From: an uncultured Bacteroidota bacterium
GTDB lineage: Bacteria; Bacteroidota; Bacteroidia; NS11-12g; UBA9320
DNA: 6,773 nucleotides
Assembly: GCA_913056425.1 (NCBI GenBank)
Contig: CAJXLR010000086.1
Location: forward strand, 1 to 6,773
Direction of reading: 5' to 3'
The notes under the pieces were generated by a model. It made no database searches. It was not told the DNA's origin and saw only the letters and a program-made list of their open reading frames with translations. This document shows, in pieces, positions 1 through 6,660 of the stretch; the first letter of the stretch is position 1, and every line of letters starts with the position of its first letter. Position numbers and translations under genes: made by a program.

Positions 1-1
1 C

Positions 2-1336
2 TTGTACCAAGGGAACGAGGACAAATACGAGGATTTTAATCGAGTTTGGCTGTACGAGCCGGATGAAATTGACTATATGATTTTAAGCCATGCGCACATA
101 GATCACAGCGGTCGGATACCAAAACTTTGCAAAGACGGCTACAACGGTGATATCATCTGTACCAGTGCAACTCGGGATTTAGCTTCCATCATGCTCATGG
201 ACAGTGCTTACATCCAAGAGAAAGATGTGCTATACCTCAACAAACACAGAGAACGATTGGGGATGAAGCCGGTAGATCCGCTTTACACAACTCAAGATGC
301 CAAGAATTGTATGGATCAGTTCATTGGGGTTGGATACAATAGATGGTATCGGATTAACGAAGAATTATCGGTTCGTTTTCGAGACAGTGGGCACATTCTT
401 GGAAGCGCAAGTGTGACACTCCGAGTAAAAATGCCCGATGGCTATTACAAGTACATCGGTTTTACGGGAGATATTGGCCGGCCGGATCGCCCAATTTTAC
501 GGGACCCAGTACCGATGGATGATGTGGACTATCTTATCTGTGAGTCTACGTATGGTGGCAAAACCCACGGTGGAATGCCCGATAACAAACAAGAGTTGTT
601 GGATGTTATTCACCACACATGCGTTGAGAAAAAAGGTAAGTTGATTATTCCGGCCTTTAGCGTTGGTCGAACCCAGGAGATCGTTTACATGCTTGATCAG
701 TTAGAACATGAAAAACGACTTCCAAAGATTCCGGTTTATGTTGATAGTCCACTGGCGGTGAACGCAACGGATATTTTTACAATGCATCCGGAGTGCTTTG
801 ACGACCAGATATTGGACTACATGGCAAAAGATCCTAATCCATTTGGATTTAATGGGCTGAAGTATGTTCGGAGCGTCGAGCAATCCAAAGCAATAAATGC
901 AATGGACGGACCGGCAATAATTATTAGCGCCAGCGGAATGATGTCTGCAGGTCGGGTGAAACACCACTTGGCCAATACAATACACCAACCTGAGAACACC
1001 ATCCTGGTTGTGGGTTACTGCTCTCCCGGTACGTTGGGAGGTAGAATTCGAGCCGGAGCAGATGAGGTGAGAATTTTTGGCGAACATTATAAAGTGAAAG
1101 CAGAGGTGCGAATCCTAGACTCGTTCAGTGCACATGGTGATGAAGGTGAGATGATCGCATACTTGGACAACCTGAATCGACACAAACTCAAGAAGTTGTT
1201 CTTGGTTCATGGTGATGTCGAGCGACAAGAACAGTTTGAGCGGGCCCTAGAAGAGAAAGGTTTTAAGAATGTTGAAATCCCGCACTTAGGTCAGTCGTAT
1301 AATATTCCGTTGGGAGATAACCGTAAGAGTAATTAA
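2..1336 (+). CDS. Beta-CASP metallo-beta-lactamase RNA nuclease (YSH1/CPSF-73-like), 5' end cut by window
   Basis: Probable cytoplasmic zinc-dependent RNA endo- or exonuclease of the bacterial YSH1/CPSF-73-like group. The visible part (444 codons) starts inside the first motif: base 1 ends a codon and L-Y-Q-G matches the family's DCG(L/M)(Y/F)QG, so about 35-40 N-terminal residues lie left of the window. Numbered on the visible part, HAHIDH is at 30-35, the third-motif His in DSGHILGS at 131, the metal-bridging Asp in FTGDIGR at 157, beta-CASP motif A Glu in CESTYGG at 181, SASGMMSAGR before motif B, and the motif C His in SFSAHGD at 378, followed by an RMMBL-type end with LFLVHGD. All metal ligands that can be seen are present, so it should be active. 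The motif B position (GYCSPGTLGGR) carries Arg348 where CPSF-73 has His; I believe this is common in bacterial members. The stop lies 2 nt before the FIST gene, suggesting co-transcription. Confidence 0.93.
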   Translation: MYQGNEDKYEDFNRVWLYEPDEIDYMILSHAHIDHSGRIPKLCKDGYNGDIICTSATRDLASIMLMDSAYIQEKDVLYLNKHRERLGMKPVDPLYTTQDAKNCMDQFIGVGYNRWYRINEELSVRFRDSGHILGSASVTLRVKMPDGYYKYIGFTGDIGRPDRPILRDPVPMDDVDYLICESTYGGKTHGGMPDNKQELLDVIHHTCVEKKGKLIIPAFSVGRTQEIVYMLDQLEHEKRLPKIPVYVDSPLAVNATDIFTMHPECFDDQILDYMAKDPNPFGFNGLKYVRSVEQSKAINAMDGPAIIISASGMMSAGRVKHHLANTIHQPENTILVVGYCSPGTLGGRIRAGADEVRIFGEHYKVKAEVRILDSFSAHGDEGEMIAYLDNLNRHKLKKLFLVHGDVERQEQFERALEEKGFKNVEIPHLGQSYNIPLGDNRKSN

Positions 1337-1338
1337 GC

Positions 1339-2418
1339 ATGTATTGTTCAACAGTAAATGAATTAGGCGAGCACTTGAAGACCATCGAGAATGGTCTTGT
1401 TTTGATTTATGCGGGTGAAAAAGATTTCAACTACACGGAATTGAATCCGCATATTCAGTCAGACAACTTTCAAGTGTTTGGCGGGATTTATCCGGCCATT
1501 TTTCCCGAGACGAAGCTTCACTACACCGGTTTTATTGTGCAGCACTTTGCACAAGATTCGCATGCGATATTGGACGATTATTCAAGCGTGCCAGATCAAG
1601 CTGCAAACTCATCGATTCAATCTGGGAGTGGTATAGTTATGGTTGATGGCTTGGCCATAAACAACCAGCAACTTATAGACGATTTATTCTATTCTGTTGG
1701 TTCCCGTTATACCTTTCTCGGCGTAGGCGCAGGACCTCTTACCTTAAAACAAGTACCGTGTATATTCGATCAGAACGATATTTACAGCGACAAAGCTTTG
1801 TTGGTTTTGCTGGATGCGGATTTTTCGCTTGGTGTAAAGCATGGTTACGAGCGAGTAGATGGTCCATTTATCGCGTCTAATGTTAAGATGAATAAAATCG
1901 AAACGTTAAACTGGGAAAAGCCGTTGGATTTGTATTCCGCTACAATCCAGGATAAATGTGGCGATGTTATAGATCCCGAAGATTTCTTTTCAGGCTCCAT
2001 GAAGTACCCCTTGGGTATAAGCAGAAAAGGACAAGAAGACATTGTACGGGATCCAATCAGTTGTGGTGCGGATGGATCAATTACGTGCATCAACGAACTG
2101 CCTGAAAATGCAGCACTCTACCTGCTCAAAGGCAGTAAGGATAAGTTGATTGCAGCCGCAACTGAGGCCGCGGAACAGTCGGTCTCTAAGACAGACAAAG
2201 CACCTTCGAAGGTATTGGTAGTGGATTGTGTTTCACGTGTGTTGTACCTAGATGAAGAATTTGAAAAGGAGATTGCCGGCGTAAGTAACGTGCTTCACTC
2301 CAAGTTTCCCGATATTGTTGTGGAGGGTATTCTTTCTCTTGGGGAGGTGTCTGCGCAGAAGCACGAAAAACGGGAAATACATAACAAAACGTGTTTAGTT
2401 GGAGTAAATTATGCATAG
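1339..2418 (+). CDS. FIST domain protein (FIST_N + FIST_C), stand-alone ligand sensor
   Basis: A 359-residue protein with the FIST (F-box and intracellular signal transduction) layout. Residues about 15-190 fit FIST_N: alternating strands, a MVDGLAIN segment where the family has a conserved D-G, and a Gly-rich turn FLGVGAGP (Gly128, Gly130, Ala131) before the paired beta strands. Residues about 195-345 fit FIST_C: MKYPLGI, an I-C-P/N-E-L-P segment, the core strand VLVVDCVSRVLYL, and a terminal GILSLGEVSA matching the family's G-(F)-x-(S/T)-x-GEI motif. There is no signal peptide or membrane segment, so it is cytosolic. FIST domains are proposed to bind small molecules such as amino acids and occur fused to or beside chemoreceptors and kinases; no ligand can be read here. 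It starts 2 nt after the nuclease stop and its last 8 nt overlap the kinase start, so it is probably the input subunit of that kinase. Confidence 0.88.
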   Translation: MYCSTVNELGEHLKTIENGLVLIYAGEKDFNYTELNPHIQSDNFQVFGGIYPAIFPETKLHYTGFIVQHFAQDSHAILDDYSSVPDQAANSSIQSGSGIVMVDGLAINNQQLIDDLFYSVGSRYTFLGVGAGPLTLKQVPCIFDQNDIYSDKALLVLLDADFSLGVKHGYERVDGPFIASNVKMNKIETLNWEKPLDLYSATIQDKCGDVIDPEDFFSGSMKYPLGISRKGQEDIVRDPISCGADGSITCINELPENAALYLLKGSKDKLIAAATEAAEQSVSKTDKAPSKVLVVDCVSRVLYLDEEFEKEIAGVSNVLHSKFPDIVVEGILSLGEVSAQKHEKREIHNKTCLVGVNYA

Positions 2419-3976
2419 ACTCACAAGTGATTTAGCGGATCTGTATGAGCTAGCTCTTTCAATCGGGACAAGCTTAAAAATTGAGCAAAATTGCAATACT
2501 TTTTTTAAGTCACTGGTAAAACACAGGAATCTTATAGGGTGCTCTTTGTGGGAGCTTAAACCTAATGGCCTAGACTTAGTCTATGCTTATCCAGAGGATG
2601 CGACAAAATCCAGTATTGACCCTCTTCTAATTAAATCGGCATTTCCTGAGTTTCAGTTAGTCCGCCTTGACATCGATATGGTGAGTTTTCGCTCAAATGA
2701 CCAAACAAAGTCGAAGATATGGATGAAGGGTGGAGATTTTTATGTGTGTCTGAGTGAGAGCAATGCATACAACTTATCAGAGAAGGATGTAAATCTATTA
2801 GAGCCATTATTAAGACGATTTATTTTGTCTGTTAAGGCATGCGTCTCTCATAAAATGCTGTTGGATGAGGTTGTACGAAGACAAGGTATTGAGCAACGGC
2901 TCTATGAGAGAGAGTCGATGTTTAGGTTTGGTGCCAACAGTATGGTAGAGGGTATTGTTGTCACAGACCTAGAGGATGTTATTACTTATGCCAACAAGGC
3001 GATGGAGAGTATAACAGGTTACAGCCGAAACGAAATCCTTGGAGCTGTGGGTTATAAGTTATTCAGGCCTGTCGGTTTTAAAGACTTTAAGAAAGAGGTT
3101 ATCGACAATAAGCGGAAGAAAGGTATTGTTGAGGTATACGAAATCCAGCTAAGATACCCTTCTGACGAAACCTATTGGGTAAGAATTACAGGTTCTCCCT
3201 TCCGAGATCCTAAGGGACGGATTGTTGGCACAATCGCCACAGTTTTGGATATTTCAGAAAGGCGACAAAACGAAGAAATGCGCGAAAATCTTATTTCAAG
3301 AATGGAAGAGGTGAATCAAGAGTTAACCAATTATGCTTATGTCATATCACATGATATGAAGGCTCCACTGAGGGCGGTAAGCTCTTTAGCCGAGTGGATT
3401 TACCAAGATTACAGCGAAGTTTTGGATAAGGAAGGGAAGGGCATGTTGGAACTAATTCAAAAGCGTGTTAGAAGGATGCACAAAATGATTGATGGACTTC
3501 TCACATACAGCCGTATTGGTCATGATAATTTAGAAAAGGAAGATATTGCAGTTCAACCCCTAATCGAAGACGTAATTGATGCTCTCTCTCAAGTTGATGA
3601 GGCGTTTGTTTGTTTGGACGTGTTTGCAGTTTCAGTAAAATATCACCGGATCAGCCTGTTGCAAATCTTTCAGAACTTGATTGTTAATGCCGTAAGGTAC
3701 AACGATAAAGAACAAAAGCAAGTGATTGTTAGAGCCTATCAGACAGATACGGACGTTATCTTTGAAATAAGCGACAATGGTCCTGGTATTAAAGCTGAAT
3801 TCCTTGATAAGATATTCGTAATTTTTCAGACACTTCAGTCGAAAGATGAGCGAAATAGCACGGGTATAGGTCTTTCAATAGTAAAACGTTTGGTTGAAGT
3901 TCATGGAGGACGGATTGAAGTTGACTCGAAATTGGAAGAAGGAAGCACTTTTAGGTTTACAATACCAAACAGTTAA
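2411..3976 (+). CDS. Soluble PAS-domain sensor histidine kinase, probable partner of the FIST protein
   Basis: A 521-residue cytoplasmic kinase with no membrane segment. Residues 1-155 form a GAF-like alpha/beta domain (LYELALSIGTSLKIEQNCNT opening), followed by a short helical linker. Residues about 168-290 are a PAS/PAC unit (VVTDLEDVITYANKAMESIT ... YWVRITGSPFRDPKGRIVGT ... DISERR). A short coiled coil leads to the HisKA domain with phospho-accepting His314 in VISHDMKAPLRAV. The ATPase domain has the N box (QNLIVNAVRYN, Asn422 and Asn426), the G1 box DNGPGI at 455-460, an F box (KIFVIFQTLQSKDER) and the G2 box STGIGLSI (Gly485, Gly487). All catalytic boxes are intact. The H-box and F-box style resembles phytochrome-type kinases that act on single-domain Rcp1-like receivers, and exactly such a receiver follows 6 nt downstream. 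ATG 2411 overlaps the FIST stop by 8 nt, implying coupled translation; the N-terminal domain is complete from this start. Confidence 0.95.
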   Translation: MHRLTSDLADLYELALSIGTSLKIEQNCNTFFKSLVKHRNLIGCSLWELKPNGLDLVYAYPEDATKSSIDPLLIKSAFPEFQLVRLDIDMVSFRSNDQTKSKIWMKGGDFYVCLSESNAYNLSEKDVNLLEPLLRRFILSVKACVSHKMLLDEVVRRQGIEQRLYERESMFRFGANSMVEGIVVTDLEDVITYANKAMESITGYSRNEILGAVGYKLFRPVGFKDFKKEVIDNKRKKGIVEVYEIQLRYPSDETYWVRITGSPFRDPKGRIVGTIATVLDISERRQNEEMRENLISRMEEVNQELTNYAYVISHDMKAPLRAVSSLAEWIYQDYSEVLDKEGKGMLELIQKRVRRMHKMIDGLLTYSRIGHDNLEKEDIAVQPLIEDVIDALSQVDEAFVCLDVFAVSVKYHRISLLQIFQNLIVNAVRYNDKEQKQVIVRAYQTDTDVIFEISDNGPGIKAEFLDKIFVIFQTLQSKDERNSTGIGLSIVKRLVEVHGGRIEVDSKLEEGSTFRFTIPNS

Positions 3977-3982
3977 TCCGAT

Positions 3983-4387
3983 ATGGTAAGTAGAAACATT
4001 TGGGTAGTTGATGATGATGACGTCGATTTGATGACTTATCAGAGGACATTTAGAGTACTTGATTACAAAGATTTGAACATTACGTACTTCAAAGATTCTG
4101 AAACAATGCTTCTTGCATTAGAGGGTGGAGGGCAGTCTCCAGATCTGATTTTTCTCGACTTAAATCTACCGGGTTTAAATGGAATAGAATCGCTCCAAAG
4201 AATAAGACAATCGGGTTTTTACCTACCTGTTGTCATTTTAAGTACTTCATCAAATAGTGCTGATATCAGTGTGGCCCTTAAAGCTGGGGCAAACGCATAT
4301 TTTGATAAGCCGGTTGGGTTTGAACGCTTTATGGAGATAGTTCGAAACAATATCGCTTTTTGGTTTGATCAAAACTTAAGAGAGTAA
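3983..4387 (+). CDS. Single-domain response regulator (CheY/Rcp1-like receiver)
   Basis: A 134-residue protein that is one receiver domain and nothing else. The acidic pocket is Asp10-Asp11 in VVDDDDVD, the phospho-accepting Asp59 lies in IFLDLNLPG, the switch Ser/Thr is Ser87 in VVILSTSS, and Lys109-Pro110 lie in AYFDKPVG. Distances between these residues are normal, so it should be phosphorylated and folded as usual. The NxADI insert after the switch residue and the overall form resemble Rcp1-type receivers that partner bacteriophytochrome-like kinases. It has no output domain, so it must signal by protein contact or shuttle phosphate. It begins 6 nt after the kinase stop, and its stop codon shares a base with the start of the next gene (TAATG). 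Confidence 0.94.
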   Translation: MVSRNIWVVDDDDVDLMTYQRTFRVLDYKDLNITYFKDSETMLLALEGGGQSPDLIFLDLNLPGLNGIESLQRIRQSGFYLPVVILSTSSNSADISVALKAGANAYFDKPVGFERFMEIVRNNIAFWFDQNLRE

Positions 4388-5001
4388 TGGAGGAAGTTAA
4401 AGTCCTATATGTCGACGATGACAACATGGATCGAATGCGTTGTGAGCGTTTGTTTAAACACATGGAACATTTGAACGGACAAACAACAGAGGTCTTCGAG
4501 CCATCGAGTTGGGACCTATTCGATTTCGTCGTATTGGATTTGAATATGGGAGCAGTTGACATCAAAGAAATCCTGGAGTTAGCATCTCTAAAGGTTTTCG
4601 TTGTGTCTGGTCACAGCAGTATTTCACAGGTTTATGATAAAACGGATCTACCTATAATTCTCAGCGATCTCACACGCATTCAAATCAGTTATGGGCTTTT
4701 TGAAGATATTCAGCCAGATAACACAGCACTGCATAAAGAATTGAAAGAAGTAAGTTTAACCGCACTAAGGAACAGACTGGAAATGTGGGAGCAATTTTAC
4801 GTTGATGCAATGGGGTTTGAAGAATTACGCCATAAAACGTTGTCTACCTTTAAGTCTTGTGGTATGGTTTCGAGCGTGCTTGAAGTTATGAAAAAGGCCG
4901 AAGATATTACGGAACGAATTAGGCTCTCTCTAATCTTGAAGCACCAGATTAAAATCGCAATTGCACAGCTTGAATCTCATTTGAGAACGAACTACAAATA
5001 G
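4387..5001 (+). CDS. Shortened degenerate receiver with helical, possibly Hpt-like, C-terminal domain
   Basis: A 204-residue protein I do not recognise as a named family. Residues 1-100 are a receiver: VLYVDDDNMD with Asp10-Asp11, FVVLDLNMG with Asp51, and FVVSGHSS with Ser74. It is short (40 residues from Asp11 to Asp51, 23 from Asp51 to Ser74; the upstream receiver has 48 and 28), and the conserved Lys-Pro is absent, with LPIILSDL in its place. Phosphorylation at Asp51 may occur but the normal switch should not. Residues 112-200 are predicted helical. ELRHKTLSTFKSCGM has His149 with a Gly 10 residues later, the spacing of the Hpt motif HxxKxxxxxxG, although the usual Lys at +3 is Leu152. 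A helical stretch ending QLESHL fits the rest of an Hpt bundle. This Hpt assignment is an inference. The start codon overlaps the previous stop by one base, so translation is probably coupled. There is no DNA-binding domain. Confidence 0.85.
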   Translation: MEEVKVLYVDDDNMDRMRCERLFKHMEHLNGQTTEVFEPSSWDLFDFVVLDLNMGAVDIKEILELASLKVFVVSGHSSISQVYDKTDLPIILSDLTRIQISYGLFEDIQPDNTALHKELKEVSLTALRNRLEMWEQFYVDAMGFEELRHKTLSTFKSCGMVSSVLEVMKKAEDITERIRLSLILKHQIKIAIAQLESHLRTNYK

Positions 5002-5230
5002 ATGTATAGCTTCTTTTCATCAACCAGTCTTTTGAATTCTCTGTATGAAGCTACTTTCTTCTTTGGTTTAATTAAGGTGTAGATAGGGTGAAGGCTTCCT
5101 CCTAAATCGAGCCCCTCATAAGTAACTGAATGGGGTGGCGTTAAACTTAAAGCCCAAAGAATCCGACTCGAAGCTGTGACTCTAATGATTTTACAACACT
5201 TGCATCTAACTAAACTTGAGGTCATCGCTG

Positions 5231-5252
5231 TGATTAAATTTTGAATCATTTT
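5231..5252 (+). terminator. Weak candidate terminator of the signalling operon
   Basis: A 5-bp stem TGATT/AATCA with an 8-nt AT-rich loop is followed directly by TTTT. It is low in GC and lies about 230 nt after the last stop, so it is a poor intrinsic terminator; it is listed because it is the only stem followed by a T run that I found in this gap. Confidence 0.2.
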
Positions 5253-5336
5253 AAGAAACCAAAAAAAGACAGGGAAACAACTATCGTTCCACAACCGAAC
5301 TATTTGTCATTGATATGAACGCATTAAGATAAGATC

Positions 5337-5362
5337 TGATTCGGGTAGGGATTGTTGAATTA
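5337..5362 (+). repeat. Diverged direct repeat, copy 1
   Basis: TGA-TTC-G-GGTAGGG-ATT-GTTGAATTA. It matches copy 2 at 5520-5543 in 22 positions, with one substitution, a 1-nt gap and a 3-nt insertion (ATT). The copies are 183 nt apart (first base to first base) in non-coding sequence. Confidence 0.6.
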
Positions 5363-5381
5363 GTTGAAATGTCACTTGGGG

Positions 5382-5394
5382 TCGGTGAGACCGA
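5382..5394. other. Small perfect hairpin TCGGT-GAG-ACCGA
   Basis: A 5-bp stem with a 3-nt loop, extendable by one G-T pair. No T run follows on either strand, so it is not a terminator. Its right arm contains the first GAGACC word of the cluster. Confidence 0.4.
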
Positions 5395-5426
5395 TAAAAT
5401 AAAAGATGAAAGGGGTCTCTGCAGAA

Positions 5427-5442
5427 ATTAATAATTGTTAAT
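5427..5442. promoter_or_regulatory. AT-rich near-palindrome, possible operator
   Basis: ATTAATAATTGTTAAT is a 16-bp inverted repeat with one mismatched pair and no loop. It is of a form often bound by dimeric regulators, but AT-rich DNA produces such words easily. Confidence 0.25.
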
Positions 5443-5519
5443 GGGGAGTCGCTAAAAATCTCATATTGAGACGATTAATTCCAATTTCGAGACCTTGTTG
5501 TTTGCCGGCTTATGGTGGA

Positions 5520-5543
5520 TGACTTCTGGTAGGGGTTGAATTA
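5520..5543 (+). repeat. Diverged direct repeat, copy 2
   Basis: TGACTTC-T-GGTAGGG-GTTGAATTA, the partner of 5337-5362. It lies about 85 nt upstream of the secreted-protein start, where a promoter or regulator site would be expected. Confidence 0.6.
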
Positions 5544-5626
5544 CTTTTTCTGGATGTTAAGTGACGCATGAGATTGTTGGTCTCTCGTTTGACATCTCAT
5601 CTGTGCATAATGTAGTTAATACCAAA

Positions 5627-6544
5627 ATGATGAAACTAAAAAATTTTGTAATCCTCACCGTCTTTCTCACAGCCACGTCGACTGTTGCCTTCTCCACCAA
5701 CTGGAGACTGTCGTCAATCAGTGGAAACAAGGACGATTGGCACCAATTTGACAATCAATATAGTGCAATGAGTAGCAGCGGGGACACCATGTTCGTCGAC
5801 CAAACTCTTAATGTTTGGGGTGTGACAAGAACTAAACCAAACGATGAGTTAAGTTCCAAAAGTGTTGTTATAATGATAGAAAACGGTGGAACACTTAATT
5901 TTATCGATGAAAGCAGCAAAACATCTGCGATTTTTCTCGGCAGTGGTTCAAAAATAGTGATAGCAAACGGTGGAGAACTAACGGCAGGAGCTTACGATGG
6001 GATGAAGAAGGTCGTAATCAACAATACTGTTGTAGCTACGGCGAGTGGGGATGCAACAGGTTCAACCACAGATTGGACGAGTACAACCAATTACACAGAC
6101 CCGAATGGTTCACTGCCAAGTTATCCGACAGTGGAGACCTCCGGCGGAGTAGACGGTTCAGGTGCTTTACCGGTTACGTGGGGATTTGTTGAATTGAAGG
6201 AACCTACACCAGCATCGGTGACCTTGAATTGGTCTACCATGTCTGAAATGAATAACAGCCACTTTGAAGTGCAACTAAGCACAGACGGTGCGTCTTGGAA
6301 TGTGGTAGATGTTGTTGAGTCGAAAGCGGTGGGCGGTAACAGTGCTGTGCGCCTCATTTATTCCAACGAGATCAGTCTTATTGGAAATTCTTCACTGTAC
6401 TATATCCGTTTGAAACAAGTAGATTTTGACGGGCAGTTTGATTACAGTGACATCATGGTACATAAAGCAGAAAACCTCTTCCCAAGAAAAGAACCACGCG
6501 TGGCTACATTGGGACAAGGCACTATAGAAATAGTCGTAATATAA
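5627..6544 (+). CDS. Secreted Bacteroidota protein, beta-rich with FnIII-like module, lacking a full T9SS sorting domain
   Basis: A 305-residue exported protein of unknown function. I start at ATG 5627 because it opens directly into a signal peptide: MMKLKN, a hydrophobic stretch FVILTVFL, then a cleavage site near residue 21-23 (TVAFS). ATG 5630 is equally possible; the in-frame GTG at 5561 would add 22 residues before the signal. Residues 24-150 are beta-rich, with repeated short strands and NGG turns (VIMIENGGTLNF, KIVIANGGEL), suggesting a small repeat-like beta fold. Residues 150-178 are a Ser/Thr/Gly linker. Residues 180-278 form the FnIII-like module common in type IX secretion cargo: ALPVTWGFVELKE, VTLNWSTMSEMNNSHFEVQL, YYIRLKQVDFDG, DYSDI. 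In relatives this module is usually followed by a sorting domain of some 70-80 residues with a YPNP motif; here only 27 residues follow before two adjacent stops (TAA TAG). The gene may be truncated, or the protein may be exported to the periplasm only. Confidence 0.82.
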   Translation: MMKLKNFVILTVFLTATSTVAFSTNWRLSSISGNKDDWHQFDNQYSAMSSSGDTMFVDQTLNVWGVTRTKPNDELSSKSVVIMIENGGTLNFIDESSKTSAIFLGSGSKIVIANGGELTAGAYDGMKKVVINNTVVATASGDATGSTTDWTSTTNYTDPNGSLPSYPTVETSGGVDGSGALPVTWGFVELKEPTPASVTLNWSTMSEMNNSHFEVQLSTDGASWNVVDVVESKAVGGNSAVRLIYSNEISLIGNSSLYYIRLKQVDFDGQFDYSDIMVHKAENLFPRKEPRVATLGQGTIEIVVI

Positions 6545-6554
6545 TAGTGGAAAT

Positions 6555-6589
6555 GAAAAAAAAATAGCCAGTTTATGCTCCATTTTTTC
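6555..6589 (+). terminator. Weak A/T hairpin after the secreted-protein gene
   Basis: GAAAAAA at 6555-6561 can pair with TTTTTTC at 6583-6589, with an inner AGC/GCT pairing (6566-6568 with 6577-6579). It lies 10 nt after the stop codon, so it may end transcription in either direction, but the stem is AT-rich and interrupted. Confidence 0.35.
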
Positions 6590-6660
6590 GTATAAACAAG
6601 ATGCTGTTCCAAATTTCAATGATTCAAAATTCTTCGTTCGTTGTTTTGATCAACCCTGTA

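Larger units (their letters stand above)
5387..5584. repeat. Cluster of GAGACC/GGTCTC words
   Basis: GAGACC at 5387-5392 and 5489-5494, its complement GGTCTC at 5414-5419 and 5579-5584, and the near match GAGACG at 5468-5473. TGAGACCGAT at 5386-5395 and TGAGACGAT at 5467-5475 are longer near copies. Four exact six-base words in about 200 nt is well above the roughly 0.1 expected for both strands in random sequence. They could be protein-binding half sites; no known regulator is implied. Confidence 0.4.
5002..5626. other. Long intergenic region without a convincing gene
   Basis: About 625 nt with no plus-strand frame of coding character. It separates the signalling operon from the secreted-protein gene and should contain the operon's terminator and the next promoter, but neither is obvious: I see no strong GC hairpin followed by a T run, and no clear Bacteroidota TTTG / TAnnTTTG pair at a sensible distance from the start at 5627. 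Weak structures are CCCCTCA 5112-5118 against TGA-AT-GGGG 5127-5135, and TGATT 5231-5235 against AATCA 5244-5248 followed by four T. The second half (5337-5584) is rich in repeated words listed separately. Confidence 0.7.

Noticed and set aside
701..1087. A 128-codon minus-strand frame inside the nuclease gene
   Set aside because: It lies opposite a gene with all catalytic motifs in frame, and its translation is Cys/His-rich without domain resemblance: a shadow frame.
5007..5053. Inverted repeat TAGCTTC / GAAGCTA just after the operon as a terminator
   Set aside because: The 7-bp arms are separated by 33 nt and are not followed by a T run, so a functional terminator is unlikely.
4992..5294. 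A 100-codon minus-strand frame in the gap after the receiver genes, ending YREFKRLVDEKK
   Set aside because: It starts only with TTG, has scattered Cys and aromatic residues without family resemblance, and its stop overlaps the end of the upstream gene. It is most likely chance; a database search of its last 45 residues would settle it.
5354..5360. GTTGAAT words (also at 5535-5541) as integron attC core sites (GTTRRRY)
   Set aside because: The word is degenerate enough to occur by chance, and no matching RYYYAAC partner at the right distance was found.
5585..5619. TTGACA with TAGTTA 18 nt downstream as a sigma70-type promoter
   Set aside because: Bacteroidota promoters use TTTG and TAnnTTTG rather than this consensus, and transcription would begin at the start codon with no leader.
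5561..5626. Upstream GTG start for the secreted protein, adding 22 residues
   Set aside because: The extension would bury the signal peptide, while ATG 5627 or 5630 places it at the N-terminus, as the family requires.
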